A stretch of DNA of 64,000 nt from Comamonas sp. lk (GCA_945925985.1 CAMELV010000003.1:62001-126000), one strand, 5' to 3'. Shown: positions 19,164 through 27,572, counted from the first letter of the stretch. Notes: a model not told the origin generated them from the letters alone. A program made the numbers and translations.

Positions 19164-20699
19164 TCAGTACCACTGGTCGGTCATCGAGGCCTTCTTGCGG
19201 GCCACAAAGTCGCGGATGGATTCGTCCACCGCCTCGTCCAGCGGTGGCGCTACATACTCGGCCAGCGAGGCTTTCCAGCGCTTGTTGGCGCGGGTGGCGG
19301 CATCGGTCTTGCCGGCTTCGTTCCAGGCCTCAAAGGGCGTGTTGTCGGCAATATTGGAGTCAAAAAACGCTGTGGTGTAGTTGGCCATGGTGTGGTCACT
19401 GCCCAAGTAGTGGCCGCCCGGCGTGACGCTTTGGAAAGCACCCATGGCCAGCGTGTTGTCGTCCACCACCACGCCGCCCAGGTAGCTGTGCAGGGCGCCG
19501 CAAAAATCGGCGTCCATCATGAACTTCTCGTAGCTCATGGACAGCAAGCCGTCCAAAAAGCCGGCTGAATGCAGGATGAAGTTGGCCCCGCAGTGCACCG
19601 CTGACAGCATGGACATCACGCTCTCTTGCATGGCCTGGCCGTCTGGCAGCTTGGAGGTGGTGAACGAGCCGGCGCAACGCAGCGGCAGCTTCAGCCGGCG
19701 TGCCAGCTGCCCCACCACCATGGAACCAATGGCCGGCTCTGGCGTGCCAAAGGTGGGCGAGCCCGAACGCAGTGACATGCTGGACAGAAAGTTGCCGTAA
19801 ATCACTGGCGCACCGGGGCGCTCCAACTGCGTCATGGCGCAGCCGACCAGGGTTTCGGCATGGGCCTGGGCAATGGCGCCAGCGTTGGTGACCGGGCCCA
19901 TGGCGCCACCCAGTATGAAAGGCACGATCACCGCCGCCTGGTTGGCGCGGGCATAGGCCCGCGCCGATTTGGTCATGGTGCCATCCCACAGCAGCGGCGA
20001 GTTGACATTCACATTGCCCAGAATCACGCAGTTGCGGTCCACAAAATCGGCCCCAAACAGCAGGCGGCTCATCTCGATCGAATCCTCAGCGCGCTGCTCC
20101 GAGGTGATGGAGCCCATGTAGGCCTTGTCCGAGTAACGCATGTGGGCGTAAACCATGTCCAGGTGCCGCTTGTTGACCGGTACATCGGTCGGCTCGCACA
20201 CCGTGCCGCCGCTGTGGTGCAGCCAGGGGCAGTTGTAGGCGAGCTTGATGAAGTTTTGAAAGTCTTCCAGCGTGCCGTAGCGCCGGCCCCGGTCCAGGTC
20301 CATCACAAAAGGCGAGCCGTAGGCCGGCGAGAACACCACGCTGTTGCCGCCGATCTGCACCGAGCGGGCCGGGTTGCGGGCGTGTTGGGTAAATTCTTGC
20401 GGCGCGGTCTTGAGCACCTCTTGCAGGTGGCCGGGCTCGAAGCGAACCCGCATGCCATCCACCTTGGCGCCCGACTTTTTGAACAGCGCCAGCGCCTCGT
20501 CGTCGTCGCGGATGTCCAAGCCCACTTCGGCCAGGATGCGGTCTGCCGTGGCCTCGATCTTGAGCAGGCTTTCTTCGCCCATGATGTCGTAGGTCGGAAT
20601 GACCCGCTTGATGTACGCAGGCCCGGTGGGCTTTGCATTGGGATCGCGGCGTTCGCGCCCGCCAGTGCGGCGGCCGCGCTTGGTCTCAGTCTCACTCAT
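19164..20699 (-). CDS. MttB-family (trimethylamine/quaternary amine) methyltransferase
   Basis: The 511-residue protein belongs to the MttB superfamily (COG5598). It is recognisable by KIEATADRILAEVGLDIRDD, the TIM-barrel core with GGTVCEPTDVPVN, and IADNTPFEAWNEAG in the C-terminal part. The frame is continuous with no internal TAG, so it is a non-pyrrolysine member like the glycine betaine and carnitine demethylases. Characterised members pass the methyl group to a corrinoid protein, but none is encoded nearby. The ATG at 20699 is preferred because it follows GGAGACAAAAACA; the frame extends six codons further. The demethylase-like flavoprotein gene lies immediately downstream. Substrate unknown. 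Confidence 0.85.
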   Translation of the reverse strand: MSETETKRGRRTGGRERRDPNAKPTGPAYIKRVIPTYDIMGEESLLKIEATADRILAEVGLDIRDDDEALALFKKSGAKVDGMRVRFEPGHLQEVLKTAPQEFTQHARNPARSVQIGGNSVVFSPAYGSPFVMDLDRGRRYGTLEDFQNFIKLAYNCPWLHHSGGTVCEPTDVPVNKRHLDMVYAHMRYSDKAYMGSITSEQRAEDSIEMSRLLFGADFVDRNCVILGNVNVNSPLLWDGTMTKSARAYARANQAAVIVPFILGGAMGPVTNAGAIAQAHAETLVGCAMTQLERPGAPVIYGNFLSSMSLRSGSPTFGTPEPAIGSMVVGQLARRLKLPLRCAGSFTTSKLPDGQAMQESVMSMLSAVHCGANFILHSAGFLDGLLSMSYEKFMMDADFCGALHSYLGGVVVDDNTLAMGAFQSVTPGGHYLGSDHTMANYTTAFFDSNIADNTPFEAWNEAGKTDAATRANKRWKASLAEYVAPPLDEAVDESIRDFVARKKASMTDQWY

Positions 20700-20799
20700 T
20701 GTTTTTGTCTCCAACACCGCTTCAATGTGGCGGCAAGGGCGAATAATAGGACCAAATGGTGCCGCTGGTCAGCGGTGGGGCGGCTTGCGGTGGCGGGCC

Positions 20800-21702
20800 T
20801 CAATCAGGCATGGGCATCGCCGAGCTTTGCCTTTGCTGGCGAAACTGCCAGCCTAGGTGCCCCAGCAGCGCCAAAAACACCACGGCGCCGCCCAGCAGGG
20901 TGCGAGCGTTGGGCACCTCGCCGTGCACCAGCCAGACCCACAGGGGGCCGAGTACCGGCTCGGCCACGCCAATCAACGCGGCCAGCGCGGCTGGCACCAG
21001 ACGCACGCCGCGCACAAACAAGGCCATGCCCAGCCCCAGGTTGAGCGCGCCAAACACAAACAGCAGCGCTGCATTGCCTGGGCTGACCACCGCGTTGCCC
21101 ATCAGGCTGGCCGCGACTGCGCCCGCCATGATGGTGCCGGTACAGACCGCCGGCATCATGCCCACCTGCGCATGGCGCCGGGTGATCACGGTCGCCCCGG
21201 CAAAGGCCAGCGCCACCAGCAGTGACAAGCCGTCACCCATGGGCGAGACTTTGCCGGTGAGGGATTCCGACACCATGATGGCCACGCCCAGAATCACCAC
21301 CGCAATGGCAACCCAGGTGGCGCCATCGACCCGTTCCCGAAACACCAAAAAAGACACCAGCGCCGCGATCAGCGGTACACCAGCCTGCATCAGCAGAATG
21401 TTGGCGATGGTGGTGTATTGCATGGCCATCACGAAGGTGCTGGAGGCAATGGCAAAGCACAGGCCGACGCACAGACCCGGCAGGCCCATGGCCAGAAACA
21501 GTTTGCGCGTGCCCTGCCAGCCCTCGCGCCACAGCATCACCGCCAACAGGAAAATGGCCGCTGCCACCGACCGCCAAAATACGACAGTCCAGGAGTCCGC
21601 CACCGACAAAAAGCGCGCAATGGCGCCGCCAAAACTCCAGGCCACGGCCGACCCGAAGACCAGCAGCACGCCCCGCCCATCGACCTGCTTGCCGGCGGTC
21701 AT
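20800..21702 (-). CDS. EamA/DMT-superfamily transporter
   Basis: This 300-residue integral membrane protein has about ten hydrophobic segments arranged as two EamA repeats, e.g. GVLLVFGSAVAWSFGGAIAR at the N-terminus and GLGMALFVRGVRLVPAALAA in the second half. It ends in a basic/Gln-rich tail (GWQFRQQRQSSAM). Drug/metabolite transporters of this group export or import small metabolites. The start lies three bases beyond the glyoxalase stop, and mttB follows 100 bp later on the same strand, so an exchange of methylated amines or amino acids is possible but unproven. Confidence 0.8.
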   Translation of the reverse strand: MTAGKQVDGRGVLLVFGSAVAWSFGGAIARFLSVADSWTVVFWRSVAAAIFLLAVMLWREGWQGTRKLFLAMGLPGLCVGLCFAIASSTFVMAMQYTTIANILLMQAGVPLIAALVSFLVFRERVDGATWVAIAVVILGVAIMVSESLTGKVSPMGDGLSLLVALAFAGATVITRRHAQVGMMPAVCTGTIMAGAVAASLMGNAVVSPGNAALLFVFGALNLGLGMALFVRGVRLVPAALAALIGVAEPVLGPLWVWLVHGEVPNARTLLGGAVVFLALLGHLGWQFRQQRQSSAMPMPD

Positions 21703-21704
21703 GC

Positions 21705-22085
21705 TCAGCGCTGGATCAGCTCAATCTTGTAGCCGTCGGGGTCTGTGACAAAGGCGATGACGGTGCTGCCACCCTTGACCGGGCCAGCCTCACGCGTGAC
21801 CTTACCGCCCGCCGCCTTGATGCGTTCGCAGGCGGCATAGACGTCGGTCATGCCCAGCGCAATGTGGCCGTAGGCGGTGCCCATCTCGTACTGCTCAACG
21901 CCCCAGTTGTAGGTGAGCTCAATCTCAGCCTGCTCGGGGTTGCTGGCATAGCCCAGAAAAGCCAGCGTGTACTTGTACTCTGGATTCTCGGATTTGCGCA
22001 GCAGCGTCATGCCGAGGACTTGGGTGTAAAAATCGATAGCGCGTTGTAGGTTGCCGACGCGGAGCATGGTGTGGAGGATTCTCAT
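21705..22085 (-). CDS. gloA: lactoylglutathione lyase (glyoxalase I)
   Basis: GloA isomerises the hemithioacetal of methylglyoxal and glutathione to lactoylglutathione. The 126-residue length is typical of the bacterial Ni-type enzyme. Metal ligands are visible: His in [11 protein letters not shown] near residue 5, Glu in [10 protein letters not shown] near 57, His in GHIALGM near 75 and Glu in YKIELIQR near 123. [23 protein letters not shown] is intact. It is the first gene of a minus-strand run with the EamA transporter. It has no evident link to amine catabolism except as detoxification. Confidence 0.93.
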   Translation of the reverse strand: MRILHTMLRVGNLQRAIDFYTQVLGMTLLRKSENPEYKYTLAFLGYASNPEQAEIELTYNWGVEQYEMGTAYGHIALGMTDVYAACERIKAAGGKVTREAGPVKGGSTVIAFVTDPDGYKIELIQR

Positions 22086-22199
22086 GGCGCAACTCTAGCA
22101 TGCTGGCCTGTGAGGGTAGGGAAGTGGCCGGGGAGGACGGCGCGACCCATAATAAGGCAAACACCGCCGGCCAAGTCACCGGCTCAAGGAGGACACACC

Positions 22200-22469
22200 A
22201 TGGGTTTCCGTTTCCAAAAGCGCATCCGCATCTTCAAGGGGCTCACCCTGAACCTGAGCAAAAGCGGCACCTCCTGGACGGTGGGCGGCCCTGGCGCATC
22301 GGTCAACCTCAAGGACGGCAAAGCCACTGGCACGGTGGGCATCCCAGGCACTGGCCTGTCGTACCGCGAACGGCTGGACAACAACAGTAGCGGCAAGGGC
22401 GGCGGCTTGGGCTGGGTGGTGTGGCTGGTGCTTGCCATCGTGCTGCTGGGGGTGCTTTTTGGTCGATGA
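22200..22469 (+). CDS. DUF4236 protein with C-terminal membrane anchor
   Basis: This 89-residue protein begins MGFRFQKRIRIFKGLTLNLS and continues with KSGTSWTVGGPGASVNLKDG and GTVGIPGTGLSYRERL. That is the standard DUF4236 pattern of short Gly-rich beta strands. The end (LGWVVWLVLAIVLLGVLFGR) is one transmembrane helix. Function is unknown for the family. A near-perfect AAGGAGGACACACC ribosome binding site fixes the ATG at 22200. It stands alone between divergent gloA and the convergent toxin gene. Confidence 0.88.
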   Translation: MGFRFQKRIRIFKGLTLNLSKSGTSWTVGGPGASVNLKDGKATGTVGIPGTGLSYRERLDNNSSGKGGGLGWVVWLVLAIVLLGVLFGR

Positions 22470-22513
22470 CTGGTACCTGTACGAGGCTCGCCCCAACTGA
22501 TGTCAGCCAGCGG

Positions 22514-22924
22514 CTACCCGTTCCAGGGGTTGATCAGCCGCACCCCGCTGCCCGCAAAGTCTGCGGTGTTGCGTGTCACCAGCGTCAAGTCGTGTTGCAG
22601 CGCTGTGGCAGCCAGCAGGCTGTCCACCGCTGGCAAGGGTCGGCCCGCGCTGGCCAGTAGGCGGCCCCAGCGGTCGGCAGTTTGGGCGTCAACCGCCAGC
22701 AGGCGGCCCAGAAAGTAGTTGGGTAGTTCTACTTCCAGCCAATCCAGCAGCGGCTGCTGTCTTGCCGCCTCCAGCCTTTCAATGCCTTTGCGGATTTCCC
22801 CCAGCGTCAGCACGCTGAGGTAAAGCGTCTGTCGCGGCCTTTGGGCAAACCACGCTACCACTTCGGGCTGTGGCTGCTTGCGCCGCAGTTCAGACAGCAC
22901 GTTGGTGTCCACCAGGTAGCTCAA
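22514..22924 (-). CDS. PIN-domain toxin ribonuclease (VapC/FitB-like)
   Basis: This 136-residue PIN nuclease has the acidic metal-binding residues in place: VDTNVLSELRR near residue 6, Glu in TLGEIRKGIE near 43, Asp in PAVDSLLAATA near 100 and the late TRNTADFAGSG. Such toxins cleave tRNA or other structured RNA when free of antitoxin. The start overlaps the antitoxin stop by four bases, the usual coupled arrangement. All key residues are kept, so the toxin looks active. Confidence 0.9.
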   Translation of the reverse strand: MSYLVDTNVLSELRRKQPQPEVVAWFAQRPRQTLYLSVLTLGEIRKGIERLEAARQQPLLDWLEVELPNYFLGRLLAVDAQTADRWGRLLASAGRPLPAVDSLLAATALQHDLTLVTRNTADFAGSGVRLINPWNG

Positions 22925-23172
22925 AAAGTCACCTTGCGCGGCGGGCTTGTGTCACGCTCAAACTGCAGGTCGTCTTGCCCGCACAGGGGCGACTGCTGCA
23001 TGAAGTCCACCAGTGAATCGGGGTTGCCACTCAGTCGGTCAAACAGCTCGCGTGACACCACCACCGCCACCGATTGGCCGTGCAGCGTAATCTCTTGCGG
23101 GCCGCTGTCCGCCGCATGTTTCACCAGCTCAGAAAACCGCGCCTTTGCGGCCTGCATTTGCCAAGTTTGCAT
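22921..23172 (-). CDS. Phd/YefM-type antitoxin
   Basis: This 83-residue antitoxin begins MQTWQMQAAKARFSELVKHA, the classic opening of the Phd/YefM DNA-binding domain. GPQEITLHGQSVAVVVSRELFDRL follows, and an extended C-terminal part is expected to wrap the toxin. A very strong AAGGAGGTGCATC precedes the ATG. It is encoded directly upstream of the PIN toxin, with which it overlaps by four bases. It probably represses its own promoter, where an inverted repeat is seen at 23198-23214. Confidence 0.9.
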   Translation of the reverse strand: MQTWQMQAAKARFSELVKHAADSGPQEITLHGQSVAVVVSRELFDRLSGNPDSLVDFMQQSPLCGQDDLQFERDTSPPRKVTF

Positions 23173-23197
23173 GATGCACCTCCTTTTTTGTAGAAAT

Positions 23198-23214
23198 CAG
23201 ACCAGTCAGGTCAG
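23198..23214. promoter_or_regulatory. candidate antitoxin operator
   Basis: GACC-AGTCA-GGTC (23200-23212) is a perfect four-base-arm inverted repeat 28 bp upstream of the antitoxin ATG, flanked by a near match (CA...AG). Its placement at the promoter fits Phd/YefM autoregulation. The arms are short, so this could be chance. Confidence 0.3.
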
Positions 23215-23398
23215 ATTAATGCAACTTTACCTGAAACTCAGCGCTGCAGGCTAAAACAGAGCCGCAACCGTCTTCATGGGCAGAAACAGCCTGCCCTCGG
23301 ACGCTGAGAGTTGCACAAAGCCGTAACGCTGATCAGGGCACCTTCTTGGCCAGTTCCGGCGGCAACTTGGCTTTGCGCATCTTGCCCTGCCTGTTGCT

Positions 23399-23485
23399 TT
23401 AGGTGCCGGTCTGTGCGCGGTATTGGCGAGCAGCCTCACGACCTAACCGCCCCCATGCTTTCTTTTTGACAAACGGCTGTTTCAT
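23399..23485 (-). CDS. possible 28-residue basic peptide
   Basis: The frame encodes MKQPFVKKKAWGRLGREAAR followed by eight residues and TAA. GGAGCACCAAA gives a plausible ribosome binding site at the right distance, and codon use resembles neighbouring genes. Nineteen bases beyond its stop, on the same strand, a 15-residue frame (MRKAKLPPELAKKVP, 23333-23380) resembles the start of a DUF2256 protein but stops early. I do not recognise the peptide; both may be relics. The rest of 23215-23674 shows nothing else I can support. Confidence 0.25.
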   Translation of the reverse strand: MKQPFVKKKAWGRLGREAARQYRAQTGT

Positions 23486-23674
23486 TTTGGTGCTCCGATC
23501 GATGGGCCTGTGAGGAAGGAGGTCTCCATAGCATCTATCCGGCTTGTCTTAAATTCCTGGCCGGTGTCTAGCTGACCCGGGATAGGGGCCTGATGGTGGA
23601 CCAGAGTCATCACGGAACTGTCACAAGCACGTCCTACGATAACTTCTTCTAAACTCGTTTCAGGACTTCCCAAA

Positions 23675-25546
23675 ATGTACAGATCCTTCAATACGGCCTT
23701 GGTCGGTATCTTGGTTTGCGCAGGTGTGGTCACCGCGTGTGGCGGCGGCTTTTCTGGTGACCCTTTCACCGTACGGGTGATCGGGCTCAACGATTACCAT
23801 GGCAACTTGGAGTCCCCCGGCACGTTTGGAGTAAATACCAGCATTGCAGCGGCGAGCCGCCCAGCCGTCGGCGGCGCCGACATTCTGGCTGCCTATGTGG
23901 CCAAGCTCAAGAAAGAAATGCCCCACTCAGTGGTCGTGGGGGCGGGCGACCTGATTGGCGCCACACCCTTGGTGTCGTCACTGTTTTTTGACGAGCCCAG
24001 CGTAGAGACACTGAACCGCATTGGCCTTGATTTTTCGGCGGTGGGTAACCACGAGTTTGACAAAGGCAGCACCGAGCTGCTGCGCCTGCAAAACGGCGGT
24101 TGCAAGCAAACCGGTGGCGCAACCGACCCCAACAGCTGCAAGGGCGCGACCGTAGGCACTCCGGTTCCGTTTGAAGGTGCGAAGTTCAAGTGGCTCTCGG
24201 CCAATGTGATCTCTACCGCCACCGGCACATCTTTGCTGCCGGCCTTTGGCGTAAAAGACTTCAACGGCACCAAGGTCGCATTTATCGGCATGACATTGCA
24301 AGCCACACCCGGCATCGTGACGCCCACAGGTGTCGCAGGCCTGGTGTTTCGCGAAGAAGCCGCAACCGTCAATGCCTTGATCCCCGAGCTGCGCGCCGCG
24401 GGCATAGAGTCGATCGTGGTGCTGGTGCACCAAGGCGGCTTTCAGACCGGCACGCTGTCTGATATCAATGGCTGTGATGGCAATCTTGCAGACTCAGAAA
24501 TTGCCTCCATCGTCTCCCGCCTGGACGATGCGGTCGACCTGGTAATCAGTGGACACACCCACGCGGCCTACAACTGCCAACTGGCCAATTCCAAGGGCCG
24601 CAAAATTCCGGTGACCAGCACACCAGCGTTTGGCCGGGTCCTGACAACGGTTGACCTGACCATCAATCCCCGCTCCGGCGATGTCACGGCGGCAAAAGTC
24701 AACAATGTATTGACCAGCCGCGCCGCAGACGCGGGTGTCGTGGCCGACCCGGCCATGACCAAAATTGTGGACAGCTACAAGGCCTTGGTGTCCCCGATTG
24801 CCAACCAGGTGCTGGGCGGTGTCTCAGCTGCGCTGAGCAGCTCCCGTAGCGACGGTGCCTGCAACATGCCCGCTGGTGACCTGATCGCCGACTCGCAGTT
24901 AGAGGCCACCAAGCCCGCCAACTTTGGCGGCGCTGTACTGGCGTTCATGAACGGTGGCGGCGTGCGCAGCCCCGGCTTCACCTTCCCGTCCAGCGCGGTG
25001 GGCGAAGGGGACGGTAATGTGACCTACGGTGAAGCCTTTACCGTGCAACCCTTTGGCAACAGCTTGGTCACCATGACGCTGACCACCACCGACATCAAAG
25101 ACTTTCTGGAAGAGCAGTTTGCCGGCTGCAAGGGCCAGGACGTTGCGCGCACTCGGTTTGCTTTGCCATCGGCTGGCTTTAAATACACTTGGGATGGTGC
25201 CCAAACCTGCGGCGCGCGTATCAGTAATGTGAGCCTGCGCACCGGCAGCACCACCGAGACACTGGTGGACGCGTCCGGCGTAGTGCAAAACCCCACCAAA
25301 ACCTACCGCGTGACTGTAAATAACTTCATGGCCGATGGCGGTGATGGCTACTCCACCCTGAAGAAGGGCACCAACCGTCTGGGTGGCGCCCAAGACATTG
25401 ACGCGCTTACGGCCTACCTGTCCGGCTTCAAAGCACCCAAGGCTCCTTACACCCTGGGTAGCAACCTGGCCGACGCTGGAAGCAAACGCATTAACCGGGT
25501 AGGCAGCAGCGCAGTGTGCCCTGGTGCCGCCAACACCAACCCTTAA
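23675..25546 (+). CDS. lipoprotein metallophosphatase/5'-nucleotidase (UshA family)
   Basis: This is a 623-residue secreted nucleotidase. The N-terminus MYRSFNTALVGILVCAGVVT ends in a lipobox (VTAC) with Cys near residue 22, so it is likely membrane-anchored. The dinuclear-metal domain has LNDYHGNLES (DxH), GAGDLIGATPLVSSL, VGNHEFDKG and SGHTHAAYNC. The C-terminal 5'-nucleotidase domain has NGGGVRSPG, YGEAFTVQPFGN and NFMADGGDGYSTL. It would release phosphate and nucleosides from periplasmic nucleotides. A second family member is encoded at 55101-56738. The gene downstream starts immediately after its stop. Confidence 0.9.
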   Translation: MYRSFNTALVGILVCAGVVTACGGGFSGDPFTVRVIGLNDYHGNLESPGTFGVNTSIAAASRPAVGGADILAAYVAKLKKEMPHSVVVGAGDLIGATPLVSSLFFDEPSVETLNRIGLDFSAVGNHEFDKGSTELLRLQNGGCKQTGGATDPNSCKGATVGTPVPFEGAKFKWLSANVISTATGTSLLPAFGVKDFNGTKVAFIGMTLQATPGIVTPTGVAGLVFREEAATVNALIPELRAAGIESIVVLVHQGGFQTGTLSDINGCDGNLADSEIASIVSRLDDAVDLVISGHTHAAYNCQLANSKGRKIPVTSTPAFGRVLTTVDLTINPRSGDVTAAKVNNVLTSRAADAGVVADPAMTKIVDSYKALVSPIANQVLGGVSAALSSSRSDGACNMPAGDLIADSQLEATKPANFGGAVLAFMNGGGVRSPGFTFPSSAVGEGDGNVTYGEAFTVQPFGNSLVTMTLTTTDIKDFLEEQFAGCKGQDVARTRFALPSAGFKYTWDGAQTCGARISNVSLRTGSTTETLVDASGVVQNPTKTYRVTVNNFMADGGDGYSTLKKGTNRLGGAQDIDALTAYLSGFKAPKAPYTLGSNLADAGSKRINRVGSSAVCPGAANTNP

Positions 25547-26848
25547 GTGAAAACTGCTTCGACGTGCCGGGATGGAGGCCGCTCGCAACCGAGACTACCT
25601 TCCCGGCACTGGCTTTTTGAGGGCTTGTCGAAAGCGCTGGTTTGTGGTCTGAGCATGGGGCTGGCCTCTTTTTGCGTGATGTCTCAGGGGCAAAGCACGG
25701 CCAGCGATACCAAATTGCGCCAAATCATGGAACGCGCACAAGCGGGAGCCAACGGGTCTGAACCCGCAACCAGTGCGGTCAACCAACCCCCAAAAACCCT
25801 GGCCCCCGAGCAGGCCACGCTTCGCAACACACTGCTGCGTGACGCAGAGGCCGCGTTGTCCCGAAGGGACGTGATCGAAGCCGAAGTCCTGTTTGACAGG
25901 GCGGCCAGTATCCAGCATGCGGCCGATACCGAAATTGGCCTGGTTCGCACCTACATGCAAGCCGGAGCCTACCGGCGCGCGCTGGCCTTTGGAGCCCATA
26001 CGGCTGGCGTGCACCTGGACGTGGTGGGTGGTTCGGCCTTGTACGCCTGGCTGCTGCAAATGGGGGGGCAGCAGGCCGTAGCACAACGCCTGCTCAATGA
26101 CACCCTGGCACGGCAACCTGATAGCGCTTTCATGTTGGCCGTAGCAAAGCAGCTCAGGAGCGAGAGGCCCCTGGCGGACACCAGTTTGCAAATCCCGCCA
26201 ACCCGTTTGGCACCCTACGGCGACAACACAGGCCTGCCCAAACACGCCCGCGTGGCGGGCAGTGCCGTGCTGTTGTCGGACGGCCGGCAGGCACTGGCGC
26301 CCTTGGTATTGATTCCGGCTTCGGACAAAGTCTTGGTACGCAATGGCCTGGGCCAACTCAGTCAGGCGCGTATTCTGCGCCGTCATGCTGGTTTGGGCGT
26401 TGCCGTCCTGACCCTGGAGCAAGCGCTGCCTGTGGCGGGCGCGCTGCAGTCTCACACTGGCCCGGTGTTTCCCGGCAGTGCCGGCTACGCGCTGGAGTAC
26501 GTGGCCAATGCCACGGCCGATCCGGCATGGCCCATGATGAGTATTGGCTTTCTCGGCGCACCGTCAGGCACGGACAAACAGCTTACGCTGGGTATAGCTT
26601 TGAAGGACGGCAGCGGTGGCGGCCCGGTGTTTGACGCCAGCGGGCGCCTGCTGGGCATGGCGGTGTCCCGCCATCCGCAGAGACCACTTGACTTGGTCAG
26701 CGTGCAGGACCTGCAAACGGTCCTCGGCAAACCCTTGGCACCACCCGCGCCAAGCGGGGTAGCCGCCCGCGCAGTGCTGGATCAAATGTACGAGGCCGGT
26801 CTTTTGACAGGGCTGCAACTCATCACGGTGGCCAAAAAAGGCCCTTAA
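25547..26848 (+). CDS. exported protein with degenerate trypsin-like domain
   Basis: The 433-residue product starts at a GTG directly abutting the preceding stop, implying coupling. A hydrophobic stretch (VCGLSMGLASFCVMSQGQ) near residue 33-50 is signal-like. Residues about 90-220 are helical and TPR-like (ALSRRDVIEAEVLFDRAASI, LAFGAHTAGVHL). The C-terminal half has a chymotrypsin-fold look, with AGSAVLLSDGR, LGVAVLTLE and DGSGGGPVFDASGRLLGMAV. The last motif normally reads GxSGGP; here the nucleophile position is Gly, and the usual Asp of DLAVLKL-type strands is Gly. It is therefore probably a binding or structural protein, not a protease. Precise function unknown. Confidence 0.6.
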   Translation: MKTASTCRDGGRSQPRLPSRHWLFEGLSKALVCGLSMGLASFCVMSQGQSTASDTKLRQIMERAQAGANGSEPATSAVNQPPKTLAPEQATLRNTLLRDAEAALSRRDVIEAEVLFDRAASIQHAADTEIGLVRTYMQAGAYRRALAFGAHTAGVHLDVVGGSALYAWLLQMGGQQAVAQRLLNDTLARQPDSAFMLAVAKQLRSERPLADTSLQIPPTRLAPYGDNTGLPKHARVAGSAVLLSDGRQALAPLVLIPASDKVLVRNGLGQLSQARILRRHAGLGVAVLTLEQALPVAGALQSHTGPVFPGSAGYALEYVANATADPAWPMMSIGFLGAPSGTDKQLTLGIALKDGSGGGPVFDASGRLLGMAVSRHPQRPLDLVSVQDLQTVLGKPLAPPAPSGVAARAVLDQMYEAGLLTGLQLITVAKKGP

Positions 26849-27230
26849 ACCGGACCGGAAGCAAAAAGGGTAGTAGCTGAGCTCGCCATCGTGAATACAG
26901 TTGTTTGCGCTTATTCCATAAGGCCTGCAGCCAAAAACCACATAAATTTAAGGTCGCCTTGGGTGCCATCACCGCCGTGTTGATGCGCGACACACGTGTC
27001 AGCTCACCCGCCTCATTGCGCATGTCGATCTGCCAAACCTGGATGGTGCACAGACGGATGACGGGGCGCAAATCGCTGCGCACTGGGATCAGGCGGCTCA
27101 ACCCGCACCCGGTGGCGAGGTGGACCAGCGCGTAACTGGTGACTGAGCGAAACGGCGATTGGGACTCGCAGCGGGTTGGTGCAGATGTCTTGGTCAGGGC
27201 CGAAGAGCCGATCAGGCCGCCGCCCAACAT
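26823..27230 (-). pseudogene. possible coding remnant in a 424-bp stretch without an intact gene
   Basis: Between the protease-like gene and the PIN remnant, the minus strand from about 27230 to 26960 has GC-rich third positions and reads like real protein, for example IPVRSDLRPVIRLCTIQ and WQIDMRNEAGELTRVSR. It then passes into AT-rich sequence (26905-26965: GCGCTTATTCCATAAGGCC... and similar) that looks like intergenic repeat. I find no family for it and no convincing start, so a truncated gene joined to repeat DNA is the likeliest reading. Confidence 0.25.
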
Positions 27231-27272
27231 CCGTGCGACAACGCCGTGAATGCCGGATTTCTCTGCAGGCGC

Positions 27273-27568
27273 TCAAAAAGCCTCGGTGCAAAAGGTGGCT
27301 GGAGTGACGAAGCGGGTGCGGCCAAGGCTTCCGCGCTGTAGCAGACCGGCACGGCGATCGCCGGTCACCAGGTCATCTGCCTCGCTGGCCAAGGCCATGG
27401 AAAGCAGAAAAACATCATTTGGATCGTTGAGGTCTATGCCATCTGGGGGAGGGGGCAAGGTGCCCAGCACGATGGCGCGTTGCATATTGTTCACTTGCGT
27501 CCGCCGCCGTCTGCGAAGATGAACATGCGCACGGATTGATCAGTTTCCGGCGTTACAGTGATCTTCCA
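27273..27568 (-). pseudogene. fused remains of a ribbon-helix-helix antitoxin and PIN toxin pair
   Basis: On the minus strand, 27568-27491 reads in frame WKITVTPETDQSVRMFIFAD then GGGRK and stop. This is the N-terminal part of a ribbon-helix-helix antitoxin, lacking its start and its second half. Directly overlapping, in another frame, 27494-27273 encodes the C-terminal half of a PIN toxin: DPNDVFLLSMALASEADDL, VTGDRRAGLLQRG, GRTRFVTPATFC. The toxin's N-terminal DTN motif and first acidic residues are missing. One deletion appears to have removed the antitoxin end and toxin beginning, and another removed the antitoxin start beside the SDR stop at 27573. The module should be dead. Confidence 0.75.
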
Positions 27569-27572
27569 GCGC

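Noticed and set aside
19134-19170. Threefold imperfect GTCGTC-GTAC repeats between mttB and the downstream flavoprotein gene
   Set aside because: Short, imperfect and partly coding for the MttB C-terminus; likely slippage with no regulatory meaning I can support.
19164-20699. Possibility that the MttB protein contains pyrrolysine
   Set aside because: The frame runs to its full length without an internal TAG and there is no pyl gene in view.
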